DNA of 64,000 nt from Halichoerus grypus. Lineage: Eukaryota > Chordata > Mammalia > Carnivora > Phocidae. Position numbers and translations under genes: made by a program. The notes beneath the pieces are model-generated. The model worked only from the letters and a program-made list of their open reading frames with translations, was not told the DNA's origin and searched no databases. The DNA lies in assembly GCF_964656455.1 (NCBI RefSeq), contig NC_135717.1, positions 12,615,033-12,679,032 of the forward strand, read 5' to 3'. Positions 22,910-33,870 of this stretch are shown here, piece by piece (positions within the stretch are counted from its first letter, which is position 1; every line of letters starts with the position of its first letter).

Positions 22910-23320
22910 GGTGACAACTAATATTTCCTGGGTAGTCAGTCCTGATTCTCCAGGCTCCATGCTGAGTGCTTTATCTCTTTCACCCTGTTTAATCCTCCCT
23001 CCAGCCCGATGAGGTGCAGATGATACTGTATTCATTTTAGAGATGAGGTGATTGGAGTTTAGAGAGATTTTTCTAAAGTCATATTTATATCTACAGGGTA
23101 ACTGCATATAGTTGTACAAATTGTTCACTGCTTGAGGGTCATCAGCTGAGGAAGCAGGTAAGGGTTATGATTGCCCAGAGGAGGTACTTTTTTCCAATTT
23201 ATGCTAAGTCCAGCTGTAGCCCTAGTTACAGAGTTGGTTGGTGGCAGAGTTGGGATTTGAACTGAATCCTGTGTAGCTCTAAAATTCATGCCATCTTTAT
23301 TATATGATGCTGCCCCTTAT
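22910..23320 (+). repeat. MIR SINE, plus orientation, split
   Basis: MIR text in order: 'ccatgctgagtgctttatct', 'tgtttaatcctccctccagc', 'agatgaggtgattggagttt', then after an insert 'ggcagagttgggatttgaac'. About 150 unrelated bases interrupt it. Confidence 0.8.
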
Positions 23321-23740
23321 AAGAGATATAATTTAATGTTATTTCTCTTTAAGTCCCTTTTTATTCCCCTTTTATAAAAAGTGAATTTATTCTGTGAAAT
23401 GCATTAGTGACATTGAACTAAAATTGTTTGAAAACAAATGTTGAGGTTACTTCTTGGAAGAAGACTAATTCCTTAACTTGAGGCTGGGGAGAGGGCGTAC
23501 TAAGTCCTTTAGCTTGTTACACTTTTCCATTTTTCCTAAATATGCATGAATAAATATGGGTAGTATGTTCAGTGTAAATGTCCTACAGAGATTAATTTTG
23601 CTAGAGGGATGGAATGAAGAGTTGTCTAGACTAGAAAGACCTGAAATATCTGCAGGACAGGTAGGAAACTTTTAAAAATTGAAACAAGATCTGTTAAAGG
23701 CATGAGATTATTAGGAAACATATGTGTAGGACTTCAAATT

Positions 23741-24692
23741 CTCTTTTATTGAAGTGTATCTGACATGAAATGTTATATGAGTTTCAGGGATACAGCAATT
23801 ACTGTACATTATGCAGTGCTCACCATGATAAGTGTAGTTGCCACCTGTCACCATACAAAGTTATTACAATATTGTTGAGTATATTCTCTACACTGTACGT
23901 GTCATCCTCAGGTCTTACTTAGTTATTTTATAACTAAAAGTTTGTATCTCTTGGGGAGCCTGGGTGGCTCAGTCAGTTTAGTGTCTGCCTTCGGCTCAGT
24001 CATAGTTCTCAGGGTCCTGGGATCGAGCCCTGCGTCAGGCTCCCTGGTCAGCGGGAAGTCTCTGTCTTCCTCTCCTCTGCCCCTCCCCCTGATCGTATGT
24101 GTGTGTGCGTGCTCTCTCTCTCAAATAAAAAAAATCTTTAAAAGTTTTTATCTCCTAATCCCCTTCACTGTCCATTTCCCACTTCTCTTCCCTCTCCTCT
24201 GCCATTTTATTCTTTTTTTGTTTTTTTTTTTTCGTTCATTTGTTTTGTTTAGATTCCACATATAGAGGAGATCATACATATATTTGACCTTTCTCTGACT
24301 TATTTCACGTAGCATAGTACCCTCTGGGTCCATCCATGTTGGCACAAATGGCAAGATTTCATTGTTTTTATGGCTGAGTAATATTCCACTGTGTATACAT
24401 ACCACACTTTCTTTATCCATTTATCTATCATTGGACACATGGGTGCTTTCAGCTGTTGTAAATAATGCTGCAGTAAACATAGGGGTGCATGTATATTTTT
24501 GAATTAATGTTTTCATTTTCTTTGGGTAAATATCCAGTAGTGGAATTACTGGATCATGTGGTGTTTCTATATTTAATTTTTTGAGGAACCCCGATACTGT
24601 TTTCCACAGTGGCTGCACCAGTTTACATTCCCACTAACAGTGCATGAGGGTTCTTTTTTCTCCACATCCTCACCAGCACTTGTTATTTCTTA
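23741..24692 (-). mobile_element. L1 3' end, minus, with perfect 14-bp duplication
   Basis: Reverse L1 ORF2 C-terminal text ('ggctgagtaatattccactg', 'ctgttgtaaataatgctgca', 'ctggatcatgtggtgtttct', 'gtggctgcaccagtttacat') with a 3' UTR remnant at 23741-23935. Both sides carry TAGGACTTCAAATT (23727-23740 and 24693-24706), so the copy is whole apart from its 5' truncation. A SINE sits at 23951-24139. Confidence 0.92.
23951..24139 (+). mobile_element. Can-SINE inside the L1, plus orientation
   Basis: Head 'ttggggagcctgggtggctc'. Flanked by AAAAGTTTGTATCTC at 23936-23950 and the same with one change at 24140-24154. It inserted into the L1 3' UTR after the L1 had landed. Confidence 0.93.
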
Positions 24693-24706
24693 TAGGACTT
24701 CAAATT

Positions 24707-25737
24707 TTGACCTGATCTGATGGCTATTACCTGACCAAATATATGAGTTAACTTACTCAGCGTAACTCAAATAAAGAAATTACATATCCATAAAGTGTAA
24801 AAAAAAAAAAAAAAAGTTTTTTATAAAGTGTGCCTGGTTTTCCTCCTTCTAGTGATGTCTTAGGGCATCTTAGTTACCTGGGTCTGAGGCTCAGCGGGTG
24901 GAGTCACACAGGAGTAGAGGGGAAAGCCTTGACTCAAAAGTGCAGAGGGGTGTGGATAGATTCTGAGAGGCTTGTACTAACGTCCTGATCTCAAAGGCTT
25001 TCTGCATACTGGTTTCTTTCATCACCAGCCCACTTAAATTGTTTCCTCAAAGATTCCCCAGTGGCTTCCATTCCGTGAATCCAATAGTCTTAGACATTTA
25101 TATATGAACATTTGGAGAGTCATGGCCAGGATTTGAGTGTGGTGCTTTTTCTAAGTCCTACATGCTTTCTGTATGAAATGATACTCAAAAATATAGTCAG
25201 GAAAAATGAATTTGAGATAAACAGCTGAGAATTGCTAAACTGAGATTTTTCTAGCGTAATTTATATTAATTGTTCACTTGCTCTGTGCTCAGCAATATGC
25301 TATTTGCTTGAAGGGATGCAGAAATCTCTGCTTTCTAGAAGATTACAATTCAATTAGGGAAACAAAATCAATACATATTTCATAATATAAAGTGAGAAAT
25401 TACAGATAACAATAAATAATACCAAACACCTTTCTTAACTAGGCCTGTCCACATTTCTCTACCTTGTTTTAGTGTTTTTAGAGGTCACATTCCAGCCTCC
25501 TGGGTTGAGGTGGGAAAGCCATTCCTTTCTAAAAGGGCCTTGACTCCAAAGGATGTAACTCCTGGCCTGAGGCTCATATCAGACCCTTCTGTTAGCAGTA
25601 ATTAAAAGAATTTTCTATCTAAATTAAAAGCTGTCCTCTGTAGTGATCATCCCCCACCCCTAGGCTGGGTACCAGAGTGCATAATAATGAGCTGTAAAGT
25701 CTAAAACCAAACAGTGTATCTCCTTTGACATTTGCAG

Positions 25738-25741
<4 letters not shown>
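24707..25741. other. Unique non-coding sequence with an A16 run and an old repeat remnant
   Basis: 24800-24815 is a poly(A) run without a clear element before it. 25270-25420 ('cttgctctgtgctcagcaat', 'agattacaattcaattaggg') resembles an old L2/MIR-like unit. The rest is unassigned. Confidence 0.35.
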
Positions 25742-25787
<46 letters not shown>

Positions 25788-25790
25788 TGT
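25742..25790. repeat. (GT)n microsatellite
   Basis: About 21 near-perfect GT units ending in GTTTGTGTT. Confidence 0.97.
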
Positions 25791-25879
25791 TAATGTAGCC
25801 ACAGCTTACCTCTATATTGGTACTCACGAAAGTAGGGCGTTGATGAAGAACGCCAGAAGAAAAGTGTTCTTTCTCTACT

Positions 25880-26075
25880 TAGTGCTGTCCAGTAGAACTT
25901 TCTGTGATGATGGGAGTGCTGTGTATCTGTGCTATTCAATTCAGTAACCACCAGCCACATAGGCACTTGACATGGGTCTAGTGTGACTGAGGAATTGAAT
26001 TTTGAGATCTTACTTATTTTCACTAAATTTATTTAGCCACACGTGGCTACTTTTCTACCATATTGCGTAGAACAG
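25880..26075 (+). mobile_element. hAT-Charlie-type MITE
   Basis: Follows the common mammalian MER1-type element that begins CAGTGCTGTCCAATAGAA and ends in the complementary CCGTATTGGACAGC-like text: 'agtgctgtccagtagaactt', 'ccaccagccacataggcact', 'ttagccacacgtggctactt' and 'accatattgcgtagaacag'. Subfamily not assigned. The 8-bp flanks do not match, probably through decay. Confidence 0.8.
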
Positions 26076-26542
26076 GTATGTCACATGTTGCGTTTTTGTT
26101 TTTGTTTTTAAGTTGGCAGGTTACATTTTTGTTTAAAAATTCCCGTCGTCTTTTACTTCACAGCCTCCTTGTTCTCTTTCCCACCCAGAATCTTCTGTTT
26201 TCCCCTGCTTTTCCTTCGCCCTCACTTCTCCTCTCTCCTGGTCCTTTCTCACCATTCTGTGCTGCTGTTAGGTTGGTATAATATCATCAATATGCATAAT
26301 TTATTGTTATCTTTCACCTAGTTAGATTTGCCTGTCCGTTTTCTCCTTCCTTCCTCAAAGATGTGATCCGAGATGGGTCATTTGCTAGATAATGCAGTGT
26401 TTCCTACAAGCTCCTGATGCACTGGTTACTTTTTACAAAGAAAAAATGAGTAAGATTTTTTTGGTATTTTTGGTAACTCATGCAGACTCCTGAGTTCACT
26501 GCTTCTTTTTCTAAATACGTAAAAAAGACTTCTTTGGTAATC
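26076..26542. other. Unique non-coding sequence up to the gap
   Basis: Pyrimidine-rich at 26150-26260. No gene or repeat recognised. Confidence 0.4.
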
Positions 26543-26742
26543 NNNNNNNNNNNNNNNNNNNNNNNNNNNNNNNNNNNNNNNNNNNNNNNNNNNNNNNNNN
26601 NNNNNNNNNNNNNNNNNNNNNNNNNNNNNNNNNNNNNNNNNNNNNNNNNNNNNNNNNNNNNNNNNNNNNNNNNNNNNNNNNNNNNNNNNNNNNNNNNNNN
26701 NNNNNNNNNNNNNNNNNNNNNNNNNNNNNNNNNNNNNNNNNN
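26543..26742. other. Assembly gap, exactly 200 N
   Basis: Unresolved bases. Both neighbouring sequences are ordinary unique DNA, so the missing content cannot be told from here; the real size may differ from 200. Confidence 0.99.
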
Positions 26743-27425
26743 CCTGAGAATGCTGTAAGTCATAGGTCACCGATGTGCTAGAGGACCTTTGACTTTTCCT
26801 AGTTCCCAACAAAAGCTGTGGTCAGTCATCTAACTGCAGTAGATATAAAAGCAATTTTTTTCCTGTAAAGCTTTAAACAGGTTTTTATATAACTGGTCGT
26901 GGACGTTTTTAAGGTGCGTCTTGACAGGATCTGTTAGATGCGCCAGGTCCCTTCCCATTTTAGAATCTGCAGCTGTTACTGTCATGGCCTGAAATGGTTC
27001 TTTGCATGCTAGATGCATCTCAGCCTTTATACTTTAGTTTAAATACCATTCTGAGGGGGTGTTCCTGTCTGCCCCCTCCATCACCTACACACTGTTTACT
27101 CCTTTCATAGCACCTACCTCCAATACTTGTTTCTGTCCTTCTCTGTTTCTCTTGGTCTGTGCTGCACCCTCAGTGCCCAAGGCCATAGCCGGAGAGTGGT
27201 CGGGGCTCAGTGAATGTATGTGTTTGGGAAACTATTGACGTGGGCTATGGATTTGGCAGGCAGGCGACCGGGTTAGTTAACTATTACTAGAGCTCAGGGA
27301 GAGGATTCCTGCAGTCCGCATTAAGGCCCTGAGCATGACAAGGGGAGTGAGAAAGGAAGCATTTTAAAGGCAGTTTGGTGACTCTGTGATGTTATCTAGA
27401 AGTTTTAGATTCTGTCCTTAAAAGT
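26743..27425. other. Unique non-coding sequence
   Basis: No repeat recognised. A 62-codon minus frame at 26830-27018 looks somewhat protein-like but lacks a donor site. Confidence 0.35.
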
Positions 27426-27435
27426 GTCTTAAAAA

Positions 27436-27634
27436 GGGGCACCTGGGTGGCTCAGTCGGTTAAGCATCTGCCTTCGGCTCAGGTCATGATCCTGGGGTCC
27501 TGGGATTGAGCCCCAATTGGGCTCACTGCTCAGTGGGGGCCCTGCTTCTCCCTCTGCGCACTCCCCCCACACACCGCTTGTGCTCTTCCTTTCTCACAAA
27601 TAAGTAAAAATAAAAATCTTAGGGAAAAAAAAAA
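27436..27634 (+). mobile_element. Can-SINE, plus orientation
   Basis: Head GGGGCACCTGGGTGGCTCAG. Flanked by GTCTTAAAAA at 27426-27435 and 27635-27644. Confidence 0.93.
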
Positions 27635-27674
27635 GTCTTAAAAACACCTGAGGACAGGTCCCCTATGGGACAAT

Positions 27675-27795
27675 CACAATTCCAGGTACTCTACCTCCAT
27701 TATCTCCTGCATTTTCTCAAGAAATAGTTCATGAGGGCTAAGTATTTTCATCCCCACTTTACAGATAGGAAGCTAAAGCACAAAGTCCCCCCTCC
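27675..27795 (+). repeat. MIR SINE fragment, plus orientation
   Basis: Text 'ccaggtactctacctccatt', 'agtattttcatccccacttt' and 'acagataggaagctaaagca' is MIR core. A second MIR-like piece in reverse ('cttggtagatgctaagtgct') lies at about 27935-27965. Confidence 0.8.
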
Positions 27796-27969
27796 AAATG
27801 GTAGGAACTGTTTTCTGCTTGTCTTAAAAGCTCTCCACAAACTTTTTGTTCTCCCATGCCCTGCTGTGAAATGCTTCTGCCAGCGTCAGACAGAAAGTGT
27901 GTCCTTGGGAGACAATACATGTAAAGAGCTCGTTACGCTGCTTGGTAGATGCTAAGTGCTCAAAATACG

Positions 27970-28925
27970 ACCAGGGTATTGCTTGCTGTTATTGTTTGCC
28001 TTTTCCTTCTCAGTCTCTCCACCATCCAAAGAGTTAACAAAACTTTAAGGGTTCTGATGTTAAGGGAATGATAGGACTGTGTCTGTCATAATAAATAAAA
28101 GGACATTGAAAAGACATTTAGTCATGGGAATAAAACTGAGGAAACACATGCTCCACTGGAATGGCTTCTATTAGTGACAGAACCTCCTATATTTTGGAAC
28201 AATTCCCAGATGAAAGATTTTGCTGAAATTCAGACATTAATGAAACTAATGTAAGCCATTCAGTGCAGTGTGATTTTTTTTTTTAACCTTGTGATTTGAG
28301 AGGCATATTCTTAAAACCCAATAATGTAGCCAAGTTGGATGTTCACTTAAGTGTCTGATGGAACCAGCTGTGTGGAGGGGCCGATCTGGCTTTGTTCTGT
28401 AAACTCTGCCATATCTGGAGTTTGGAAAACAACAACAACAACAAAAAAAACCATCCCTGACCTCGTTAAATCCGTAGAGTGGCATTGAGATCTCATAAGA
28501 AAATAGTAACTTGATGCTGAGGTAAACGTCCCTGGAAAGTATTAAAAGAAACGTAGGTTTCCATGCCCTTCTCCCCCCACTCCCCCGAAATAGCATTAGT
28601 CAAACTCCAGGAGGCATTTGCAGTCAATTCCTGTGATGATTGGAAAGAAGCTTTAAAAATTCTTAAAATCCTATGAAGACTTTTGAAACAGAAGAGAAAG
28701 AAATATTTATATATTTTTTTCCTTGAGGAGGAAACATGCTGCATGCTGGTTGTCTCTTTTTAAATTAACTGGGATCCAGTGTTTATGTTTTACTTATCTT
28801 CATATCTTTCCTTATTAACTGAATCCTCCATAAGCTAGTTATCCTTATGACAGTGATACTGTCAGAAACAGGTATAGGTTTTCTGAAACCAGAAAAGTGA
28901 TCCACATAGATGGATGATAGGTATA
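27970..28925. other. Unique non-coding sequence
   Basis: No gene or repeat recognised. Contains a short (CAA)n run at 28430-28445. Confidence 0.4.
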
Positions 28926-28929
28926 GCTA

Positions 28930-29360
28930 TTCACTTTATATAAAACATTGTGACTTTTATTTTGTAGAGCGGTTTTAGGGTCACAACAAAATCGAGCTAA
29001 TATTACAGAGACTTCACCCCCACCCTCAGCCCCAGCTTCTAGGACTGTTGGCATCCGCCACCAGAGTGGTACATTTGTTACAATCATTGAACCTGCGTGA
29101 ACACTTTCTCATCACCCAAAGTCCGTAGTTTCCATTGCGGTTCACTTTTTGTATTGTGCATGCTCTGGGTTTCCATGTATTTGCATTGCTTGATAACTCA
29201 TTTCTTTTTAGTACTAAACAGTATTCCACTGTCTGGATGTACCACAGTTTTACTTACCCATTCACCTGAAAGATACACTGCTGGCTTCTAGTTACTCCAG
29301 TTGTTAATGAAGGTGCTGTAGGTATCTGTGTGTGGGTTTCTGGGTAGAGACTTTAATAGT
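28930..29360 (-). mobile_element. L1/HAL1 fragment, minus orientation
   Basis: Reverse LINE text: 'ttgtagagcggttttagggt', 'cagaaacaga'-type relics, 'gtccgtagtttccattgcgg', 'agtattccactgtctggatg' and 'acccattcacctgaaagata'. Old and truncated at both ends. Confidence 0.7.
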
Positions 29361-29430
29361 CACATGTGTTACTTTTTTTTAAATTTCAGATTTCTCAGTA
29401 TAATAGAGTTATTGCTAGAGTAATACAGGT

Positions 29431-29757
29431 CACCTCACACCTGTCAGAATGGCTGAAATCAAGAAGACAAGAAACAAGTGTTGGCAAGGATGTGGAATAA
29501 AAGGAACCCTCGTGCACTGTTGGTGGGAATGCAAACTGGTGCAGCCACTATGGAAAAACAGTATGGAAGTTCCTCAAAAAATGAAAAATAGAGCTACCCT
29601 ATGATCCAGCAATAGCACTCCTAGCCCAAAGAAAATGAAAACACGAAATCAAAAAGATTTATGCACTCTTAGGTTTATTGCAGCATTATTTACAATAGCC
29701 AAATTATAGAAGTAGCCCAAGTGCCCATCGATAGTTGAATGGATAAAGAGGATGTGA

Positions 29758-29790
<33 letters not shown>

Positions 29791-30188
29791 ACACACATAT
29801 AGTGGAATATTACTCAGCCATAAAAAAGAATGAAATCTTGCCATTTGCCCCCCCATGGATGGAACTAGAGATGCTGAGCGGAATAAGTCAGAGAAAGACA
29901 AATGCGATATAATTTCATTCATATGTGGAATTTAAGAAACAAAACATATGAACAAAGAAAAAAGAAACAAACCAAAAAACAGACTCTTAGCTGTAGAGAA
30001 CAAACTGATGGTTACCACAGGGCAGGTTGGTAGGGGGGATGGTGAAATAAGGTGATTAAAGAGTACACTTACCATGATGCACACTGAGTAATGTACAGAA
30101 TTGTTGAATCACTGTACTGTACACCTGAAACTCATATAAACTACTATTTAAACACGGTATGTTAACTATACTGGAATTAAAAAAAAAA
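29431..30188 (+). mobile_element. L1 3' end (ORF2 tail plus 3' UTR), plus orientation
   Basis: ORF2 C-terminal text ('tgttggtgggaatgcaaact', 'ctatgatccagcaatagcac', 'atagtggaatattactcagc', 'ggatggaactagagatgctg') then the 3' UTR ('gatgcacactgagtaatgta', 'cactgtactgtacacctgaa') and poly(A). Flanks AGTAATACAGG (about 29419-29429) and AGTGATACAGG (after the tail) differ by one base. Contains a (TG)n run at 29757-29782. Confidence 0.92.
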
Positions 30189-30189
30189 G

Positions 30190-30475
30190 TGATACAGGAT
30201 TCGAGGATCTAGAAATGCTATATGAAAACGGTGGCATCTGAGTAGGGCTTTTATTAAAGGAGGGATTGGTTCGGACACAGGTTGGAGCAGGCAGATTTTG
30301 CTGTAATGGGAGTGGGATAGGATTCTCTGTTTGCCTGGAGTGCACGATGAATGTAGTTTCGTTGGAGACGATAGGCTTTCGGCAACCTTAACGTTGGGCT
30401 AAAGAAGACGGACATCTGTAGTGAGGCCATGGAAGCCATGGCAGATTTTTGAGGTGAGAAGTGATGAATAGTGTC
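30190..30475 (+). repeat. Ancient repeat, L2-like class
   Basis: Parts ('aggttggagcaggcagattt', 'gccatggaagccatggcaga') follow the same old family as 6120-6545. Uncertain. Confidence 0.3.
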
Positions 30476-30971
30476 ACTCATTTAAACAGCCAGTTAAACT
30501 TTCACTTGACCTTGCTTAGGTCAAGATAATTGAATTAAGAGTAATACCATGGCATTTATTAAACAATTCTTTGTCATTGTAATTGATCACCATTGTAGAT
30601 GAACCTTCCCTGTAGTTGGTCCACGTTAATGAGATTTTGCTAAAATGGGAGACACATTCCAGTATAGTGTCTTTTGTTCTGATATTCAAGATCATTTCTC
30701 ACATAGAAGTACAATTCCATAGGACATAAAACAATGCTTTTTGACACATGGGGCCCATAGATTTGGGATTAAATTAAAAAAAAAAAAGCTTTTGTACAGT
30801 CTCCTTTTGCTGTGCTTCCTCTCTTCTGTTCGAGCAAGCAGCCTTAAATTTCACCTAATCAAGGAAATGCTAGATAGAGGAACATCGTATAAAGTCAATT
30901 AACTAAACGAGGAGATGTGCGTCTCAAAGTGCAGAGATTTTTGAAAATAGAGGAGAAAACTATCAAAGCAA

Positions 30972-31086
30972 AAGTATGGCAGCATCAGCTTCACTTGGGA
31001 ACTTGTTAGAAATGCACCTTCTTAGACTCCACCCCAGAAACTCTGAGTGGGACCCAGCAATCTGTTGTCAGTGTGGGAACCACTGA
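30972..31086 (+). mobile_element. MER5A-type hAT MITE fragment
   Basis: Text 'cacttgggaacttgttagaa', 'agactccaccccagaaactc' and 'gggacccagcaatctgttgt' is the well-known MER5A-like core, with a terminal 'gtgggaaccactga'. Confidence 0.8.
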
Positions 31087-31164
31087 TGAACAGGCATTGG
31101 GGATTGAGGAAGGAGGAAGTTAAGGCTTTTGCTGCAAAAGAGAAGGTACATCTTGTACCAGTAG

Positions 31165-31545
31165 TTACTGTTTATTGACCATGTACCTTGTTTTTATTTT
31201 AAAGATTTTATTTATTTGAGAGACAGAGCATAAGTTGAGGGGAGGGGCAGAGGGAGAAGCGGACTCCCCACTGAGCAGGGAGCCTGACACCGGGCTTGAT
31301 CCCAGGACCCTGAGATCATGACCTGAGCCGAAGGCAGTTGCTTAACCCACTGAGCCACCCAGGGGCCCCTTGACCACTTACTTTGTAATGTGAATTTTGC
31401 AAATACAGTTCATGTAATCTCAACCCAAGGAAATATATTATAAAGTCTTATTTTGTAGATGAGAAAAAAAGAATAAGAAGTAGCATAGTAAGCTTCATAA
31501 TAAAGCTGCAGACTTCTCTGACTCAACTGTGACCTCTGTGAGCTT
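31165..31545 (+). repeat. MIR SINE, plus, split by a Can-SINE
   Basis: MIR start 'agttactgtttattgaccat' at 31165, then after the SINE 'aatctcaacccaaggaaata', 'cttattttgtagatgagaaa' and 'aagctgcagacttctctgac'. Confidence 0.75.
31190..31369 (-). mobile_element. Can-SINE inside the MIR, minus orientation
   Basis: Reverse carnivore SINE. Flanks TTGACCATGTACCTTG and TTGACCACTTACTTTG are an imperfect duplication (three differences) at about 31174-31189 and 31369-31384. Confidence 0.9.
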
Positions 31546-31714
31546 TGCCAAACCCTCAAGGTGTGTAGATGGTCTCGCAGAATGTAGCAATGGGGTCAAG
31601 CAGCAGCATTGTCCTTACCCCTCTCCTTTCTGTGCTCCCTTTGCTGCTTCCAGCCTCCCTGGTTAAGGTAGGTGTTCATTCTTGCCTGCGTCCAGGGGGA
31701 GGTCATGCGGTGTA

Positions 31715-31890
31715 GTGAAGAGAGCAAGCAACAGTGATAGGAACCTGGTGTTTCCATTTCTCTGACTTCTGTGAACAGGTCTTACGACTCTAGGCCTGTC
31801 CTTTGGCATCTCGGTGCCTTGCTTTTATCATCTGTAAAATGAGGAGTTAGGTGGATCTCTAGGTTATTTTTGAATTTTATCTGGATCTAA
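31715..31890 (-). repeat. MIR SINE, minus orientation
   Basis: Reverse MIR text: 'gtgtagtgaagagagcaagc', 'tcggtgccttgcttttatca' and 'tctgtaaaatgaggagttag'. Confidence 0.8.
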
Positions 31891-32092
31891 CATTTAATTA
31901 GAGGTAGGTGGTCAAAGTAGGTGACCAGCTTGTATAGGGAAATGATAGTTCCTCAACCCAAGCGCAAAACAACCTTATTCCTGATTCCAGCATACCCCCC
32001 GCCCACCACACAAATTTAAACAGGTTAGTATTTTAATTTTATTGAGAGGGGAGTAAGAGTAGTTAGATTTATATTAAAATACCATGTTATTT

Positions 32093-32288
32093 GGGGGCGC
32101 CTGGGTGGCTCAGTCATTAAGCATCTGCCTTTGGCTCAGATCATGATCCCAGGGTCCTGGGATAGAGCCCCACATTCAGCTCCTTGCTCAGCGGAGGAGG
32201 CCTGCTTCCCCCCCCACCCCGCCCCCCGCTTGTGTTCCCTCTCTCGCTGTGTCTCTCTCTGTTAAATAAATAAATAAAATCTTCAAAA
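32093..32288 (+). mobile_element. Can-SINE, plus orientation
   Basis: Head GGGGGCGCCTGGGTGGCTCA, unusually C-rich middle (32205-32228). Flanked by AAAATACCATGTTATTT at 32076-32092 and the same with one change at 32289-32305. Confidence 0.95.
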
Positions 32289-32305
32289 AAAATACCGTGT
32301 TATTT

Positions 32306-33639
32306 AAGGTTTTAAGATTTTAAGACAGAGACAAAGAATGGGGCTCTGTGACCCAAAAAATACACAGGTCATTATATTTGCAAAAATGTATTATCCCCTA
32401 TTAATAGTTTTTATAATGATAGTCATTGGAAAATATATTACTACGACAAAAATAATAAAGGATATTTAAGGTAATATTCTGCTAAGGGCTATATAGACAT
32501 GAAATATTTAGCACCTTTAATATCATGGTTTGGCAAAAGAAACTTCCTAATGGATTAGCTATTTATTTTATGAACTTGGAGCCAGCTTGTAGGTAGAACT
32601 CAAGAGTTATTTCTTGCCTAATTCCCCTCACAGTCTTTCCTTTTACCTAGAGCAAATGCCATTACTTTTCATTTGAAATATCCTTACTGTTCTTTTTTCT
32701 GAAACCTTTAAGCAAACTCACTTGATGTACCTTCTATAGAAATAAGACCTGTTTATCCCAGTATACATTTTCTTTTTTTTACAAGCTCCAGTTTCATTTC
32801 TTTCCTAAGCTGGTTTGATCATTCCATAGTGACATTTATCCCCATTATGACATTTCCAAATTATAGCCCATCTCTCTTATATTAAGCATTTCCCAAGCTC
32901 TTGGAATCTATAAAATAGCTGACTGTTGTAACGTTCAATAAAGTTTAGACTTGCCCCTCGGTATTGTGTTTGTGACAAGTTGCTCTGTTATTTTGGGATA
33001 GGGGGTTAAGTTGTTGAAGTACACCTGGGTAGACTTTGGAGAAGTACTGGATTATGTATGAGGAGGCAGAAGACCTGGGCCCAGACCCTTCCTGCCAGCA
33101 CTTTCCAGACCAACCTTTATACAGCCTTCCTTATTAGGTCATTTGTCACGTAGGTTAACATCTTCTTTTCCTGAAGGTGAGAGACTCTTAGTTTCCCTGT
33201 GCTAAGGAGATCTGTGATTCCTTGCTTCTAGTGTGAAGGCAAGTTATGAGTTAGGTTTGCAGGCCTTGTAAACGAAGTGAGCATTTTGAGCCTTGTTTGT
33301 GTAGGGGAGTGCACATAGTTAAAGACTTCTCTTCAGAGGGGGACGCAGACTCTGCTTACCCCCCTTTTCACCGTCACTCCTGGAATTTGGTGGATGCTGG
33401 CAGGCAAACCACGTTTGGCATTTTGCAGATCGGCCTTGTTTTCATTAGATATGATCACCAAAAATTTGAGTTTACAAGTTAAACAAATCAAGGGGTGGTT
33501 TATTCTCAGTGCTGCTGCTTTTTTTTTTTTTCTTGTCTTCAAAATGGTTCACCCTAGGGGTCCTTTAAATAGCAAGTTACTCTGCTGGATTTAAATGGGA
33601 TTTAATATATAAAAATTCCATTTACACACTTAACAGGAT
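32306..33639. other. Unique non-coding sequence
   Basis: No gene or repeat recognised on either strand. Confidence 0.4.
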
Positions 33640-33870
33640 GTTATATTGGTATAGCAGAATGATTAAAAGCAAGATTTGAGAGTCTTCACCCCAAGCACGG
33701 TTGGGATCCCAGCTTTCTCACTTACAGGCTGTGTGATCATGGGCAAGTTAATTAGCGTCTCTCAGCTTGTTTGCTCATTGGTAAACCGGGGATCATAGAG
33801 TCTCTTAGATAACACTTGGTAGTGTTTAGGATGACACAAACAACAAGTGCTCTGAAAAGACAGCACATGC
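33640..33870 (-). repeat. MIR SINE, minus orientation
   Basis: Reverse MIR text: 'tggtatagcagaatgattaa', 'cagctttctcacttacaggc', 'tgtgatcatgggcaagttaa' and 'cattggtaaaccggggatca'. Confidence 0.85.

Noticed and set aside
26404..26812. Open frames of 92 to 128 codons on both strands
   Set aside because: They run through the N gap, so most of their length is unknown sequence.
26830..27018. Protein-like minus frame (DPVKTHLKNVHDQLYKNLFK)
   Set aside because: An acceptor is imaginable but no donor or stop context fits an exon, and no family is recognised.
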